Shown piece by piece: positions 1-8,028 of a stretch of 64,000 nt of DNA (position 1 is the stretch's first letter; each line of letters starts with the position of its first letter). A program made the position numbers and the translations under genes. Source of the DNA: JBEKUY01 sp049514555 (GTDB taxonomy: Bacteria > Acidobacteriota > Terriglobia > Acidiferrales > UBA7541); contig JBEKUY010000002.1 of assembly GCA_049514555.1 (NCBI GenBank), positions 186,001 through 250,000 of the forward strand, given 5' to 3'. Below the pieces are notes generated by a model. The model ran no database searches and was not told where the DNA came from. It saw only the letters and a program-made list of their open reading frames with translations.

Positions 1-1116
1 TTCGCCCATGCGGCGGCGCAATTCGGGTTGCTCCCAAAGCAAGCGGAGCAGTTGCGCGAGCGCAGCGGTGTCGCGAGGATCGTCGAGAACGAAGCCGTCC
101 ACACCGCTGGTGATCATCCCAGCGCCTCCATTCTGCGCGGAAGTGATGACCGGCAGACCGCAGGCCATCGCTTCCGCCGGCGGCAGCGCGAAGGAGTCAT
201 GCAGGGACGGACCAACGTAAACGTCAGCCGCCGCGTAGAATTGCATGACGTCCGAGGATGGCTCGGCGAATCGAACCCGGTCCTGTACGCCTAGGCGCTT
301 AAGCAAAGAACGGTATGGAGAGGCGTCATCCCTGCCGGCGACGAGCAACCGAAGTGGCAAATCGCGGCACCGAGCCATCGCCTCAAGGAGTAGAGGCAGT
401 CCCTTCTTCTTCCAGTCGTTTCCAACTAGAAGCAGGACGAAGTCTTCCGGAGCATAGGTCCACTGCCGGCGCGCATCTTCTCGGCGCTGCTCGCGCCCGG
501 CAGGATGAAAAACAGCTCCTTCCACGGCGTTCGGGATTACAGTGACATCGGCGCGGCCATAATGTCTGCTCAGCTCAGACGCTGTGAGCTGGGAGACGGC
601 GGCCAGCCGGAGTCGTGGTGCGGGGTAAATGCGTTTCTCCAGGTAAATGATCAGACGATAGTACAGGTGGCGATGGATCAGCCGGGGCCAACTTGTCAGA
701 CGAGAATCCCGCAAGCGAAGGTCTTGCCGTGCCAAGCGAAGAAACTCTCGAAAAACGATGTGCACAGCAACCGCATCTGCATCGAAGCAGTTGATGCCGG
801 GTGAATACACGAGATCGAACCGGAGCGAACGGAAACGGGCATCGAACCACCGTTGCACGCGATTGGCCAGAAACCACCATAGGAATTGAAAAAGAAGCGG
901 GCCAGGAATTGAAGGGACCTTGTGCCAAACGATAGAACCGGGTGGCACAGAGCCTGACTTCTCGGAGAAACGCACGCCGCTGATGTCTTCTACGCGCTGA
1001 GAGTAGAGGTGAATCTCCCAGCCGGGTTCGCGAGCAATTCGCTCGATCTGTTCGACGATGCAGCGTTCGGTGCCATGCCGGCGATCGAGAAAAGGCGAAA
1101 CGACGGCTAGGCGCAT
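1..1116 (-). CDS. GT4-type glycosyltransferase, C-terminus beyond window
   Basis: The minus-strand frame is open from an ATG at 1116 to the left edge, so the gene is incomplete at its 3' end. The start reads MRLAVVSPFLDRRHGTERC, a GT-B N-terminal Rossmann half with the glycine-containing loop of family 4 glycosyltransferases. Further on come VIPNAVEGAVF, LLLVGNDWKKKG and, near the edge, PSLHDSFALPPAEAMACG, which is the donor-binding E-x7-E-type region. Such enzymes transfer a nucleotide-activated sugar to a lipid-linked or growing glycan at the cytoplasmic membrane. The start lies one base after the TGA of the O-antigen ligase-like gene (TGAGATG), so it is probably translationally coupled as the third gene of an exopolysaccharide or O-antigen operon. 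Donor and acceptor cannot be predicted. Confidence 0.85.
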   Translation of the reverse strand, partial: MRLAVVSPFLDRRHGTERCIVEQIERIAREPGWEIHLYSQRVEDISGVRFSEKSGSVPPGSIVWHKVPSIPGPLLFQFLWWFLANRVQRWFDARFRSLRFDLVYSPGINCFDADAVAVHIVFREFLRLARQDLRLRDSRLTSWPRLIHRHLYYRLIIYLEKRIYPAPRLRLAAVSQLTASELSRHYGRADVTVIPNAVEGAVFHPAGREQRREDARRQWTYAPEDFVLLLVGNDWKKKGLPLLLEAMARCRDLPLRLLVAGRDDASPYRSLLKRLGVQDRVRFAEPSSDVMQFYAAADVYVGPSLHDSFALPPAEAMACGLPVITSAQNGGAGMITSGVDGFVLDDPRDTAALAQLLRLLWEQPELRRRMGE

Positions 1117-1117
1117 C

Positions 1118-2755
1118 TCAGTGGCCACGGGGAGACAGGGCAACTGGCGCCGCCGGAAGCTGCTCCATTGCCAGAGTCGGCAAGCGGAACAGGATTCCGA
1201 GCAGCAACCAAAAATAGGCGTTCAAGACAAAGTTCTGATACGTGGTAAGGGTGCTATACGTCATCGGAAACACCAATAAGGCAGCAAACCAAAAGATCGC
1301 GAACGCGAGAGGAAACCAGGGAGAGTTCTTCAGAGCGCGGACAACACGCCAAGCAGAGATGGCCAAAGCAATGGTCCAGACGAGCCAAAGAGATAGGCCC
1401 ACGATGCCCATCTCGACAATAATATTGCCATAGCCACTTTCCACCCCAGTGACAGGGGTCTGCACTTTAAGCAGGCGGCTGATGTACTGCCCGCCGAGGG
1501 AGGCCGTGCCGGTGCCGTAGCCGTACGGCCAACGCGGATACTCAAAGGCCATCAGGAAATTCTTGACCGGATAGTCGCGGGCGCGGTAAACCAGCTCGCC
1601 GGCCGGACTGCTGAGACCGAGCGTCTCGGAATAAAAGGCGAGGCGCGCCCCCAGGGCCTCAGGGTATACGGCTACAAGAGAGATCAAAGCCAAGCCCACA
1701 AGCAGAATGGTGCGTTGGATGACGCGAACTACGCGCAGGACTCCTCGTTGGCGCCAGGGCGCGCCCCAGAGGAATGCAGCAGTGGCGACCAGAGCGCTGC
1801 CCGCAGTGAACAGCAGAGATCCTCGAGAACCGCTCAACACGATAGCCGCACTCACCACAGCGATCGTAAGAAATGCCAGCATGCGCCCGCGGCGCGAACG
1901 GAACAGGAGATAGCCGCCCACACCGAAGGCCAGTATCCAGCAAAGAATCAAGTAGTACGCGTAGCGGCCGTCGCTAACGAACACAGAAGTGGGGCGATAG
2001 AAGACGTCCCCCGAAATGGGGGCCATGCGATATAGCGTGCTGAGTTCGCGAATGTCTTCTTCTGGCCGGACCGGGTTTAGGAAGGTGGGTCCCGCGATGG
2101 CCTGGATAATGCCGAGAAGGGCGATAGCCGCCGCCAGAAGAAGATTCCAGCTAAAAAAACGCTGCAATTGCTGCTCGGAATCCAGAAGCGCGTAGCCCAC
2201 AAAGATCAAGGGGACGTAGTAGAAGTAAAGCTTCAAGCCAAGAAGCCCGAAGACGAGACTCGTGGAAGCAGGGTTGAAAACCTGAATCACTGCAAACCAG
2301 AAGAAGACCGCAAGGGCCGTGAGAAACGGAGGCCGAAACAAAGGGACTTCTTTGCGGCGGACCGCGGCGAAGAAAGAAATGTAGACCACCACGGCGAGGA
2401 AATCCTTGGCAAAGTAGATGACCATGTTATTGCCCAGGAATTTGCGGGCCAGATCTTCGAAGAGCAACCAACCCAGGAAGAGATAGAGACCCCGGCGGAA
2501 ATTGCCGAGGGTGACAAAAAGGATCACGCCGCCGACAGCAGCCAATCCGCCGTAAACCAGGGTTTGGGTTTTGCCGGAAAGAATCCCGCTTGCGACCAAC
2601 CACGCAGCAACGAGGCCAAGGAGCAGAAGGGCGAGAAGGCTGAGGTGACGCCGATGAACCCTCTGGCCGCCCAGCGGGGGGAACCGTGAGAAGGAGCCGT
2701 GCCGGAAGATTCCGGTCTCCGAGGAAGAGAAGATTCGGCGGCCAAAACCACTCAC
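1118..2755 (-). CDS. O-antigen ligase/polymerase-like membrane protein
   Basis: A 545-residue protein made mostly of hydrophobic segments: about ten to twelve membrane spans from residue 40 onward, with a larger hydrophilic loop around residues 215-265 and another before the last spans. The GSRGSLL segment in the middle and the overall layout match the Wzy/WaaL/ExoQ O-antigen ligase fold (Wzy_C). Members join or transfer lipid-linked glycans on the outer face of the inner membrane. The start is a GTG whose bases overlap the TGA of the upstream glycosyltransferase (GTGA), and the gene is followed at one base by another glycosyltransferase. It is probably the polymerase or ligase of this surface-glycan operon; which of the two cannot be decided. 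Confidence 0.8.
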   Translation of the reverse strand: MSGFGRRIFSSSETGIFRHGSFSRFPPLGGQRVHRRHLSLLALLLLGLVAAWLVASGILSGKTQTLVYGGLAAVGGVILFVTLGNFRRGLYLFLGWLLFEDLARKFLGNNMVIYFAKDFLAVVVYISFFAAVRRKEVPLFRPPFLTALAVFFWFAVIQVFNPASTSLVFGLLGLKLYFYYVPLIFVGYALLDSEQQLQRFFSWNLLLAAAIALLGIIQAIAGPTFLNPVRPEEDIRELSTLYRMAPISGDVFYRPTSVFVSDGRYAYYLILCWILAFGVGGYLLFRSRRGRMLAFLTIAVVSAAIVLSGSRGSLLFTAGSALVATAAFLWGAPWRQRGVLRVVRVIQRTILLVGLALISLVAVYPEALGARLAFYSETLGLSSPAGELVYRARDYPVKNFLMAFEYPRWPYGYGTGTASLGGQYISRLLKVQTPVTGVESGYGNIIVEMGIVGLSLWLVWTIALAISAWRVVRALKNSPWFPLAFAIFWFAALLVFPMTYSTLTTYQNFVLNAYFWLLLGILFRLPTLAMEQLPAAPVALSPRGH

Positions 2756-4086
2756 GATGACTGGTCTCCCCGGGCGCGACTCCCCACCATCGGAGACGCC
2801 ATCTCATCTTCGCTGCGATCGCGAGGACCGCGGCGCGACGTATTGCGCCCCAGTCGCGCAACCGCGCGGGCAATGGCGTCCACAGTGGCTGCAATATTCT
2901 CCTGCGGCGACCAGGAGGTCATTCGTTCTCGCGCCGCACGGCCCATTTCCACGAGATGACCACTGTCCCCGATCACTTCTCGCAGAATCTCCGCGAGCGC
3001 GGCGGTGTCACCGCAGGGGTAGACGAATCCGGTGCAGCCAGGGATGATTAGGTCCCTTGTTGCGCCCACGCGGTCGCTGGCGATGACCGGCCGGCCGCTG
3101 AGCATGGCCTCATTTACGACAACGCCAAAGGCTTCGTACTGGGAAGACAAGATGAGTACGTCGGCCGCCGAGTAAACTCCCGGTAGTTGCGACTGATTGA
3201 CGAAACCGAGCATGCGGATGCGCTCTTGAACGCCAAGCGCGGAGGCCTTGGCTTCGATCTGTCCTCGAAGCGGCCCCTCACCCGCAAAAACGAGTACTGC
3301 GGACGGATCGTCGACCCTGGCGAACGCAACGAGCAAATCCAGAGGGCGCTTCCAAGGTTGCAGCTTGGCACAGAAAAGAATGACGGGTTGCTCGGGTGTG
3401 ACCTGCCACGTTGTGCGCACCGCAGCGCGGTTTACCTGCGCGGACCGAGCAATCCACCAATCGTTGTCTACAACATATGGTGTGAGAGAGACGCGGTCTT
3501 CCGGAATGCCGAGGGAAAGCATTAGCTCGCGCCCGCCAGTGGATAGCGTCAGGACCTGATCCGCCAAGCGGAACAGCAGAGGCCAAGCGACGCGCTTGAC
3601 TACACGCTTCCACGAACCGCCCACGCGGGGCTGCAGGCTGACGGCGTCGGTGCCGAACAGTATCGGTACGCGCGAGAGTTTCGCGGCGAGCAGGCCGATC
3701 CAGAAGGTAGCATAGACGTATCCGGTATGAATGATCACCGCGTCGAAGCGGCCGCGGCGGATAAGCGTCCACAACCCGGGGTTGACCAACCCAAAGAAAC
3801 GCCCCAAGCCCGGGCGGAGCGACCGGTTGGGCATTTCTGTCCAGGAGTAGCCATCCAGGAGCGGAATGTCCCACTTGACTTCAGTGCCGAACTCGGGGTC
3901 ATAGCCTGCTTGAGCGCCTTGGAGGCTGCAATAAGCGACGGTGAGGTCGAGCTGGGAGTGATTGGCCATCCTGCGAAAGAGCGGCGCAGCGTATTGAACG
4001 GGGTGCGTGGCGACGCAAAGAACCCGGTAGCAGCGCGGGGAGGCATTCACATCAGGTGGCGCAGCAGATACGGCAGGTTCCCCCAT
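2752..4086 (-). CDS. GT4-type glycosyltransferase
   Basis: A 444-residue GT-B fold glycosyltransferase. The N-terminus has the acceptor-side motif THPVQYAAPLFRR. The C-terminal half has VILFCAKLQPWKRP and, near residue 330, SSQYEAFGVVVNEAMLSGRPV, the Glu-x7-Glu nucleotide-sugar site of family 4. It is expected to be a cytoplasmic, membrane-associated sugar transferase in surface polysaccharide synthesis. It is first in the three-gene minus-strand operon. A TATACT hexamer (4099-4094) lies only seven bases before the ATG at 4086, and no Shine-Dalgarno is visible, so the message may be nearly leaderless. The last about 50 residues are arginine-rich and poorly conserved in character. Confidence 0.87.
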   Translation of the reverse strand: MGEPAVSAAPPDVNASPRCYRVLCVATHPVQYAAPLFRRMANHSQLDLTVAYCSLQGAQAGYDPEFGTEVKWDIPLLDGYSWTEMPNRSLRPGLGRFFGLVNPGLWTLIRRGRFDAVIIHTGYVYATFWIGLLAAKLSRVPILFGTDAVSLQPRVGGSWKRVVKRVAWPLLFRLADQVLTLSTGGRELMLSLGIPEDRVSLTPYVVDNDWWIARSAQVNRAAVRTTWQVTPEQPVILFCAKLQPWKRPLDLLVAFARVDDPSAVLVFAGEGPLRGQIEAKASALGVQERIRMLGFVNQSQLPGVYSAADVLILSSQYEAFGVVVNEAMLSGRPVIASDRVGATRDLIIPGCTGFVYPCGDTAALAEILREVIGDSGHLVEMGRAARERMTSWSPQENIAATVDAIARAVARLGRNTSRRGPRDRSEDEMASPMVGSRARGDQSS

Positions 4087-4330
4087 AGGGAGGAGTATAC
4101 CCGGTCTTGCGCAGCACGCCGTGACGATGCACTATGGTACACTAGCCCGGTTCTTGCAGGGGTTCACGGTTCACCGTAGGTCTCCGCACAGGTGCAGAGC
4201 CCGCCTTGGGGGGCGGGAGGCGACCGGGAAGCCGCTCCGGAAGCGAATTGGCGCCGATCCGATGGGGGAGGCGCTCCCTAGAAGTTGGGGCACGCGCCCT
4301 CATCATTAGTTCACACAGCGAGGCATTGTC
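4087..4330. other. Divergent intergenic region with GC-rich potential structured leader of yebC
   Basis: There are 244 bases between the start of the glycosyltransferase operon and yebC. On the plus strand a hairpin is visible at 4200-4217 (cccgcc / ggcggg, six-base loop), followed by further G+C-rich pairing segments up to about 4300, including ggga/tccc around 4265-4278. A direct repeat ggttcacggttcacc lies at 4160-4175. TATGGT/TACACT near 4134-4143 could be a -10 element for yebC. I could not match the leader to a known RNA family. Confidence 0.35.
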
Positions 4331-5083
4331 ATGTCTGGGCATTCAAAATGGGCCACCATCAAGCACAAGAAGGCGGCCACCGACGCGAAGCGCGGAGCTG
4401 TCTTCACTCGCGTCATCCGTGAAATCACCATCGCGGCTCGCGCCGGCGGTGATCCGAACACGAACCCGCGTTTGCGAACCGCGATTGCCGCGGCGAAAAA
4501 CGAGAACATGCCCAACGATAACGTCGAGCGAGCCATCCTGCGTGGGACCGGCCAGCTTGACGGTGAGCAACTCGAAGAGGCGACCTTCGAGGGGTACGGG
4601 CCGGGCGGCGTGGGCATGCTGATCCAGGTAGTGACCACGAACCGCAACCGCGTGGTCGGCGAGATCCGCCACGTGATGGGCAAGAACGGCGGGAACCTCG
4701 CGGAAGCCGGCGCGGTCGGCTGGATGTTCCACCGCAAGGGCGAGATCGTTGTGCCCAAGGAGCAAGCCAGCGAAGACAAGATGCTCGGCATTGTCCTCGA
4801 CGCCGGCGCGGACGACCTCAGGGACGATGGTTCCACGTGGTACGTGGTCACCCCGCCGGAAGCGTTTGAGACGGTGCGCGAAGCGCTCGCCAAGGCAGGG
4901 ATCAAGCCGGTGTCGGCGGAAATGGGCATGGTGCCGCAGAACTACGTCAAGCTCACGGGCCCACAGGCAGGTCAGATGCTGCGCCTAGTGGAGGCTCTTG
5001 AGGAACACGACGACGTGCAGCACGTGTACGCCAACTTCGATATTGACGAGTCTGAGATTCAGGCCGTCCTCGCTGCGCACTGA
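4331..5083 (+). CDS. yebC: YebC/PmpR family protein
   Basis: The 250-residue protein has the full YebC signature: the N-terminal MSGHSKWATIKHKK followed by DAKRGAVFTR, the IREITIAARAGG helix, and the GPGGVGMLIQ loop near residue 90. Length matches the family. YebC proteins are cytoplasmic, long described as DNA-binding regulators (PmpR), and some members relieve ribosome stalling at proline-rich stretches; the exact role here cannot be told from sequence. It stands alone on the plus strand between two minus-strand operons. A strong intrinsic terminator follows 25 bases after the stop. Confidence 0.95.
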   Translation: MSGHSKWATIKHKKAATDAKRGAVFTRVIREITIAARAGGDPNTNPRLRTAIAAAKNENMPNDNVERAILRGTGQLDGEQLEEATFEGYGPGGVGMLIQVVTTNRNRVVGEIRHVMGKNGGNLAEAGAVGWMFHRKGEIVVPKEQASEDKMLGIVLDAGADDLRDDGSTWYVVTPPEAFETVREALAKAGIKPVSAEMGMVPQNYVKLTGPQAGQMLRLVEALEEHDDVQHVYANFDIDESEIQAVLAAH

Positions 5084-5108
5084 ATCCGCCTACGAGTAGA
5101 CGACGAAG

Positions 5109-5141
5109 GGCCGTTGCTTCGCGCAGCGGCCTTTTTCTTTT
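5109..5141 (+). terminator. Intrinsic terminator of yebC
   Basis: A nine-base-pair stem (5109-5117 with 5123-5131, one G-U pair) and a five-base loop are followed at once by a T-rich tract (5132-5141, nine T of ten). It is 25 bases after the yebC stop codon and before the convergent cytochrome c gene. Confidence 0.9.
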
Positions 5142-5160
5142 GCGGCGGTACAACCTGACG

Positions 5161-5682
5161 TCACTTTGTTGCAGCGGGAGGCGCGACAAGCGCCCTTCGG
5201 ACAGTCTCTGGCAGCGCGTCGGAGTGCGCCAATAGTTCCGTCACCTGCCACAATTCGGTTTCGCTCAGACGTGCCTTGAACCCGGGCATGCCGGTGAGGC
5301 GAATGCCGCCAGCTGCCTTCCAGTAAGTCTCCCAGTCGGGATCATCGGAAACGCCGCCGCCGCGGAAAAGCTGCGGGGGACGAGGGAACATGCCTGCGGC
5401 GATGTTCGTGGGCGGCTGGCCGGGCAAACCGTGGCAGACCGCGCAATTGTGCTTGAAAATTTCGGCGCCCGCCAGAAACGTGGGTTCGTCTACGGGGACG
5501 GTTGGCGTCCGCGGGCCCATCTTCTTGATGTGCACATCGAGTGCATGCGCCGCAATGCGCTGCTCAAACGGCATGGGCTTGTCCGAAGTCGCCACAGGCA
5601 TGCGCCCCGATGTCAGGTAGAACCAGGCTCCGCCGAGCACCAGCAGGATGCCCACGCAAAGTCCCACGAGGAAGACCTTCAT
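5161..5682 (-). CDS. Membrane-anchored monohaem c-type cytochrome
   Basis: A 173-residue protein with an N-terminal hydrophobic segment (residues 3-25) that is either a signal peptide or an uncleaved anchor. It has one haem-attachment motif CAVCH (about residue 79) and a downstream LTGMPGF that supplies a plausible distal Met ligand. This is the class I cytochrome c layout; the protein would sit in the periplasm and shuttle electrons. Start: ATG at 5682 with GGAGG six bases upstream. It follows rnhB by 68 bases on the same strand and may be cotranscribed with it. The partner oxidoreductase is not in the window. Confidence 0.88.
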   Translation of the reverse strand: MKVFLVGLCVGILLVLGGAWFYLTSGRMPVATSDKPMPFEQRIAAHALDVHIKKMGPRTPTVPVDEPTFLAGAEIFKHNCAVCHGLPGQPPTNIAAGMFPRPPQLFRGGGVSDDPDWETYWKAAGGIRLTGMPGFKARLSETELWQVTELLAHSDALPETVRRALVAPPAATK

Positions 5683-5750
5683 TCTGCGCCTCCAATTCGG
5701 CCGTGTTCGCCCTCGCTTACTCTAGCACTCCTCAAGGAAACTTCCACGAC

Positions 5751-6398
5751 TCAGAGAGGCAGAGGCGCCTGCGTGGCCGAACAGGCCCAGCAGCCTGCTT
5801 CGCGCACAGGCGCAAACGAATAGCGGTGTAGCGGTGACGCTCCATGGCGGCGCAGGGCTTCGAGATGATCGGGCGTGCCATAACCCTTGTTGCGCGCGAG
5901 ACCGTAATGCGGATAGACCGCATCCCATTCCACCATGCGCGCGTCGCGCGCCACTTTGGCAAGTATGGAGGCCGCGGCGATCGAGACCGAACGCGCATCG
6001 CCCTTGATGAGCGGCTTCTGCTCGATTAGCACGTCGAGCTGAAGTGCGTCGATCAAAAGATAATCGGGCGGAACGGAAAGTTGCGCGAGTGCTTCCTTCA
6101 TGGCCTGCAAGCTGGCTTGATAAATGTTCCAGGCGTCGATGCGCTGCGCGTCCACTTCGGCGACGGCCCAAGCCAGCGCGTGTTCGCGGATGCGCTCGGC
6201 CAGAATGGCGCGCCGGTCGGGCGTGAGCTTCTTGGAGTCGTCGAGGCCGACGATGCGGCGGCGTGGATTGAGAATGACAGCGGCGGCGACGACGGGACCG
6301 AAGAGCGCGCCGCGCCCGGCTTCGTCGAGACCGGCGATGCGGGTCCAGCCGAGCTTGCGCGCCGCTCGCTCAAAACGGGAAGAGCAGAGCCGCCCCAT
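5751..6398 (-). CDS. rnhB: Ribonuclease HII
   Basis: Type 2 RNase H, which removes ribonucleotides and RNA from RNA-DNA hybrids. The active-site Asp-Glu pair is in GLDEAGRG (residues 25-26 from the chosen start). Further signatures are DDSKKL, a LLIDAL aspartate segment and HYGLARNKGYGTPDH near the end. The frame extends to a GTG at 6464, but the ATG at 6398 gives 215 residues, the usual length, and the added 22 residues look unlike the family; I chose 6398. It lies downstream of rplS, as in many bacteria, although 128 bases separate them. That gap holds a perfect inverted repeat, accgatc/gatcggt, at 6431-6450. Confidence 0.93.
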   Translation of the reverse strand: MGRLCSSRFERAARKLGWTRIAGLDEAGRGALFGPVVAAAVILNPRRRIVGLDDSKKLTPDRRAILAERIREHALAWAVAEVDAQRIDAWNIYQASLQAMKEALAQLSVPPDYLLIDALQLDVLIEQKPLIKGDARSVSIAAASILAKVARDARMVEWDAVYPHYGLARNKGYGTPDHLEALRRHGASPLHRYSFAPVREAGCWACSATQAPLPL

Positions 6399-6526
6399 CG
6401 GTGGGCGATTGTAGCACGCCGCAGATCGTGACCGATCGCTCGTGATCGGTAATGAGTGGAGCACTGTGTACGATGCCGAACCCTGCCCACATGAGGGCGA
6501 CCGAGATGTATCTTGTTGGGGAGGCG

Positions 6527-6934
6527 CTATTCCTTTGAGTCGGGAGCAGGTGAATCGGCGCCGAGAACTTCGATGGGAATCTTGCGAGCGGCACGCTTGA
6601 TACGCGCGGCCTTGCCCCTCAGGCTGCGGAGGTAATAGAGGCGCGCGCGGCGGACGTGACCGCGATTGACGATTTCGATCTGGCTGATCATGGGTGAGTG
6701 CATCGGGAAGATGCGCTCGACCCCGACGCCGAAGCTGACGCGCCGCACCGTAAAGGAAGCGCCGGCCGCTCGCCCGCGCTTCGAGATGACCACGCCCTCA
6801 AAAGGCTGGATGCGTTCCTTCTCGCCCTCGCCTTCCTTGAGGCGGACGTGGACGCGAATGGCGTCGCCGGGGCGGAATTCGGGAATGTCTTTGCGCAACT
6901 GCGCCTCGTGAACCTTCGCAACTAGCGGATGCAT
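6527..6934 (-). CDS. rplS: 50S ribosomal protein L19
   Basis: A 135-residue protein with the L19 hallmarks: FRPGDAIRVHVRLKEG, the RIQPFEGVVISKRG segment, the SFTVRRVSFGVGVERIFP core and the basic ARLYYLRSLRGKAARIK tail region. L19 sits at the 30S-50S interface. It belongs to the trmD-rplS-rnhB part of the conserved ribosomal operon, but here a thioredoxin-like gene separates it from trmD. The acidic-proline C-terminal extension (about 15 residues) is a minor variation. Confidence 0.97.
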   Translation of the reverse strand: MHPLVAKVHEAQLRKDIPEFRPGDAIRVHVRLKEGEGEKERIQPFEGVVISKRGRAAGASFTVRRVSFGVGVERIFPMHSPMISQIEIVNRGHVRRARLYYLRSLRGKAARIKRAARKIPIEVLGADSPAPDSKE

Positions 6935-7033
6935 GTCCGATTTTCCCTGCAGACCCGCTCGGGTGGGGCCGGCACGTCAGAAACAATCGGAAAGTATACC
7001 GGAAACGGCCCAATTTGCCTATAGGGAGTATCG

Positions 7034-7909
7034 CTATGGCAGCCCTGCGCGAGAGAGCATTTCCAAAAACTGCGCCTGGGTTCGCATGTCAATGGACTGG
7101 GCCGCAAGCCCACCGTCCCGGTTGTAGACGAAGCTCTTGGGGATGCCCTCGACCTGGAAAAGATCGTTCGCTTTCCGCCCCGGATCCAGAAGGATTGGAT
7201 AGGTGAATTTCCCCTGCGTTACGAACGGTTTGACCTTGGCCGCGTCTTCATCGGAAATGGCCAGCACGACGAATCCACGGTCTTTGAACCGCGTGTAGAG
7301 AGCTTCGAGGTCGGGCATTTCCTTGCGGCAAGGCGGACACCAGGTGGCCCAAAAGTTCACGAGGACGACTTGTCCGCGCAGTTGGCTCAAAGTCCACTGA
7401 TTTCCTTGCAGGTCGGTGAGCGTGAAATCAGCGTGCTCGCGGCGCTGGTCCTCAGCTTCAAGCTTCGACATCGCCGCCGTAAACTGAGGCGAATCCAAAG
7501 AAGCCTGCATGTGCTCGTAGCGCACAAGCTGCGCCACCTCGACGTATTCCCTGGCAGGCTGGCCGCGCTGCTCCGGCATCGGATGCTCGCGCAGGGCATC
7601 GGCGAGCGTCGTCGTCACCTCCTGCAACGTGTCGCGGCCGAAATCACCTTCGGTCGAGAGATTCGCGAGGGAATTGGCGAGAGCCAGCTTGTTGGCTCCT
7701 CCAGGCAACTGACGAATCTGGAGAGCGAGCTCTTTCGTCGTTCGTGCCCGGACATCGTCAGGCAAGGAACGCAGCGACCGAATCTGCTGGAAAATGGGCT
7801 TCTCTTGCTCGTTCCAGACGATTTGATGTTGCTGCGCGCGCAGGACCGGCGCAGCGAGCAAGACGATCCCTGCTGCAATCGCATACGTGCCCAAAGTGAG
7901 GAGCTTCAT
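7034..7909 (-). CDS. TlpA/ResA-like periplasmic thioredoxin
   Basis: A 291-residue secreted protein. Residues 1-25 form a signal peptide ending near VLRAQQ. About 140 helical residues of unknown role follow, then a thioredoxin-like domain from about residue 150. It carries the redox motif WATWCPPCRKEMP and the downstream cis-Pro region EGIPKSFVYN. TlpA/ResA proteins reduce disulfides in the periplasm, for example in apocytochrome c. The gene sits between trmD and rplS in the same orientation, an unusual position, and only three genes from a c-type cytochrome. A role in cytochrome maturation is an inference from that context. Confidence 0.88.
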   Translation of the reverse strand: MKLLTLGTYAIAAGIVLLAAPVLRAQQHQIVWNEQEKPIFQQIRSLRSLPDDVRARTTKELALQIRQLPGGANKLALANSLANLSTEGDFGRDTLQEVTTTLADALREHPMPEQRGQPAREYVEVAQLVRYEHMQASLDSPQFTAAMSKLEAEDQRREHADFTLTDLQGNQWTLSQLRGQVVLVNFWATWCPPCRKEMPDLEALYTRFKDRGFVVLAISDEDAAKVKPFVTQGKFTYPILLDPGRKANDLFQVEGIPKSFVYNRDGGLAAQSIDMRTQAQFLEMLSRAGLP

Positions 7910-8028
7910 CTGTTTGGCCCCTGAGCCTGAGGACTGGCAGAAACGCGCTTCATCTTACGTTCGCGCGGGGGCGCATACAAGCCGGGGCGTATGACTCCGC
8001 CTAGCGCTGGGACGGTACGTCAGCCGCG

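Noticed and set aside
4220..4250. Small SRP RNA suggested by CCGGAAGCG
   Set aside because: The conserved GGTCAGGTCCGGAAGGAAGCAGCC-type loop is absent, and the flanks do not pair as a hairpin.
4190..4275. Cobalamin-type riboswitch suggested by GGGAAGCCG and GAATTGGCGC in the yebC leader
   Set aside because: The diagnostic CCCGCAACTG-type core is missing, and yebC is not a usual target gene.
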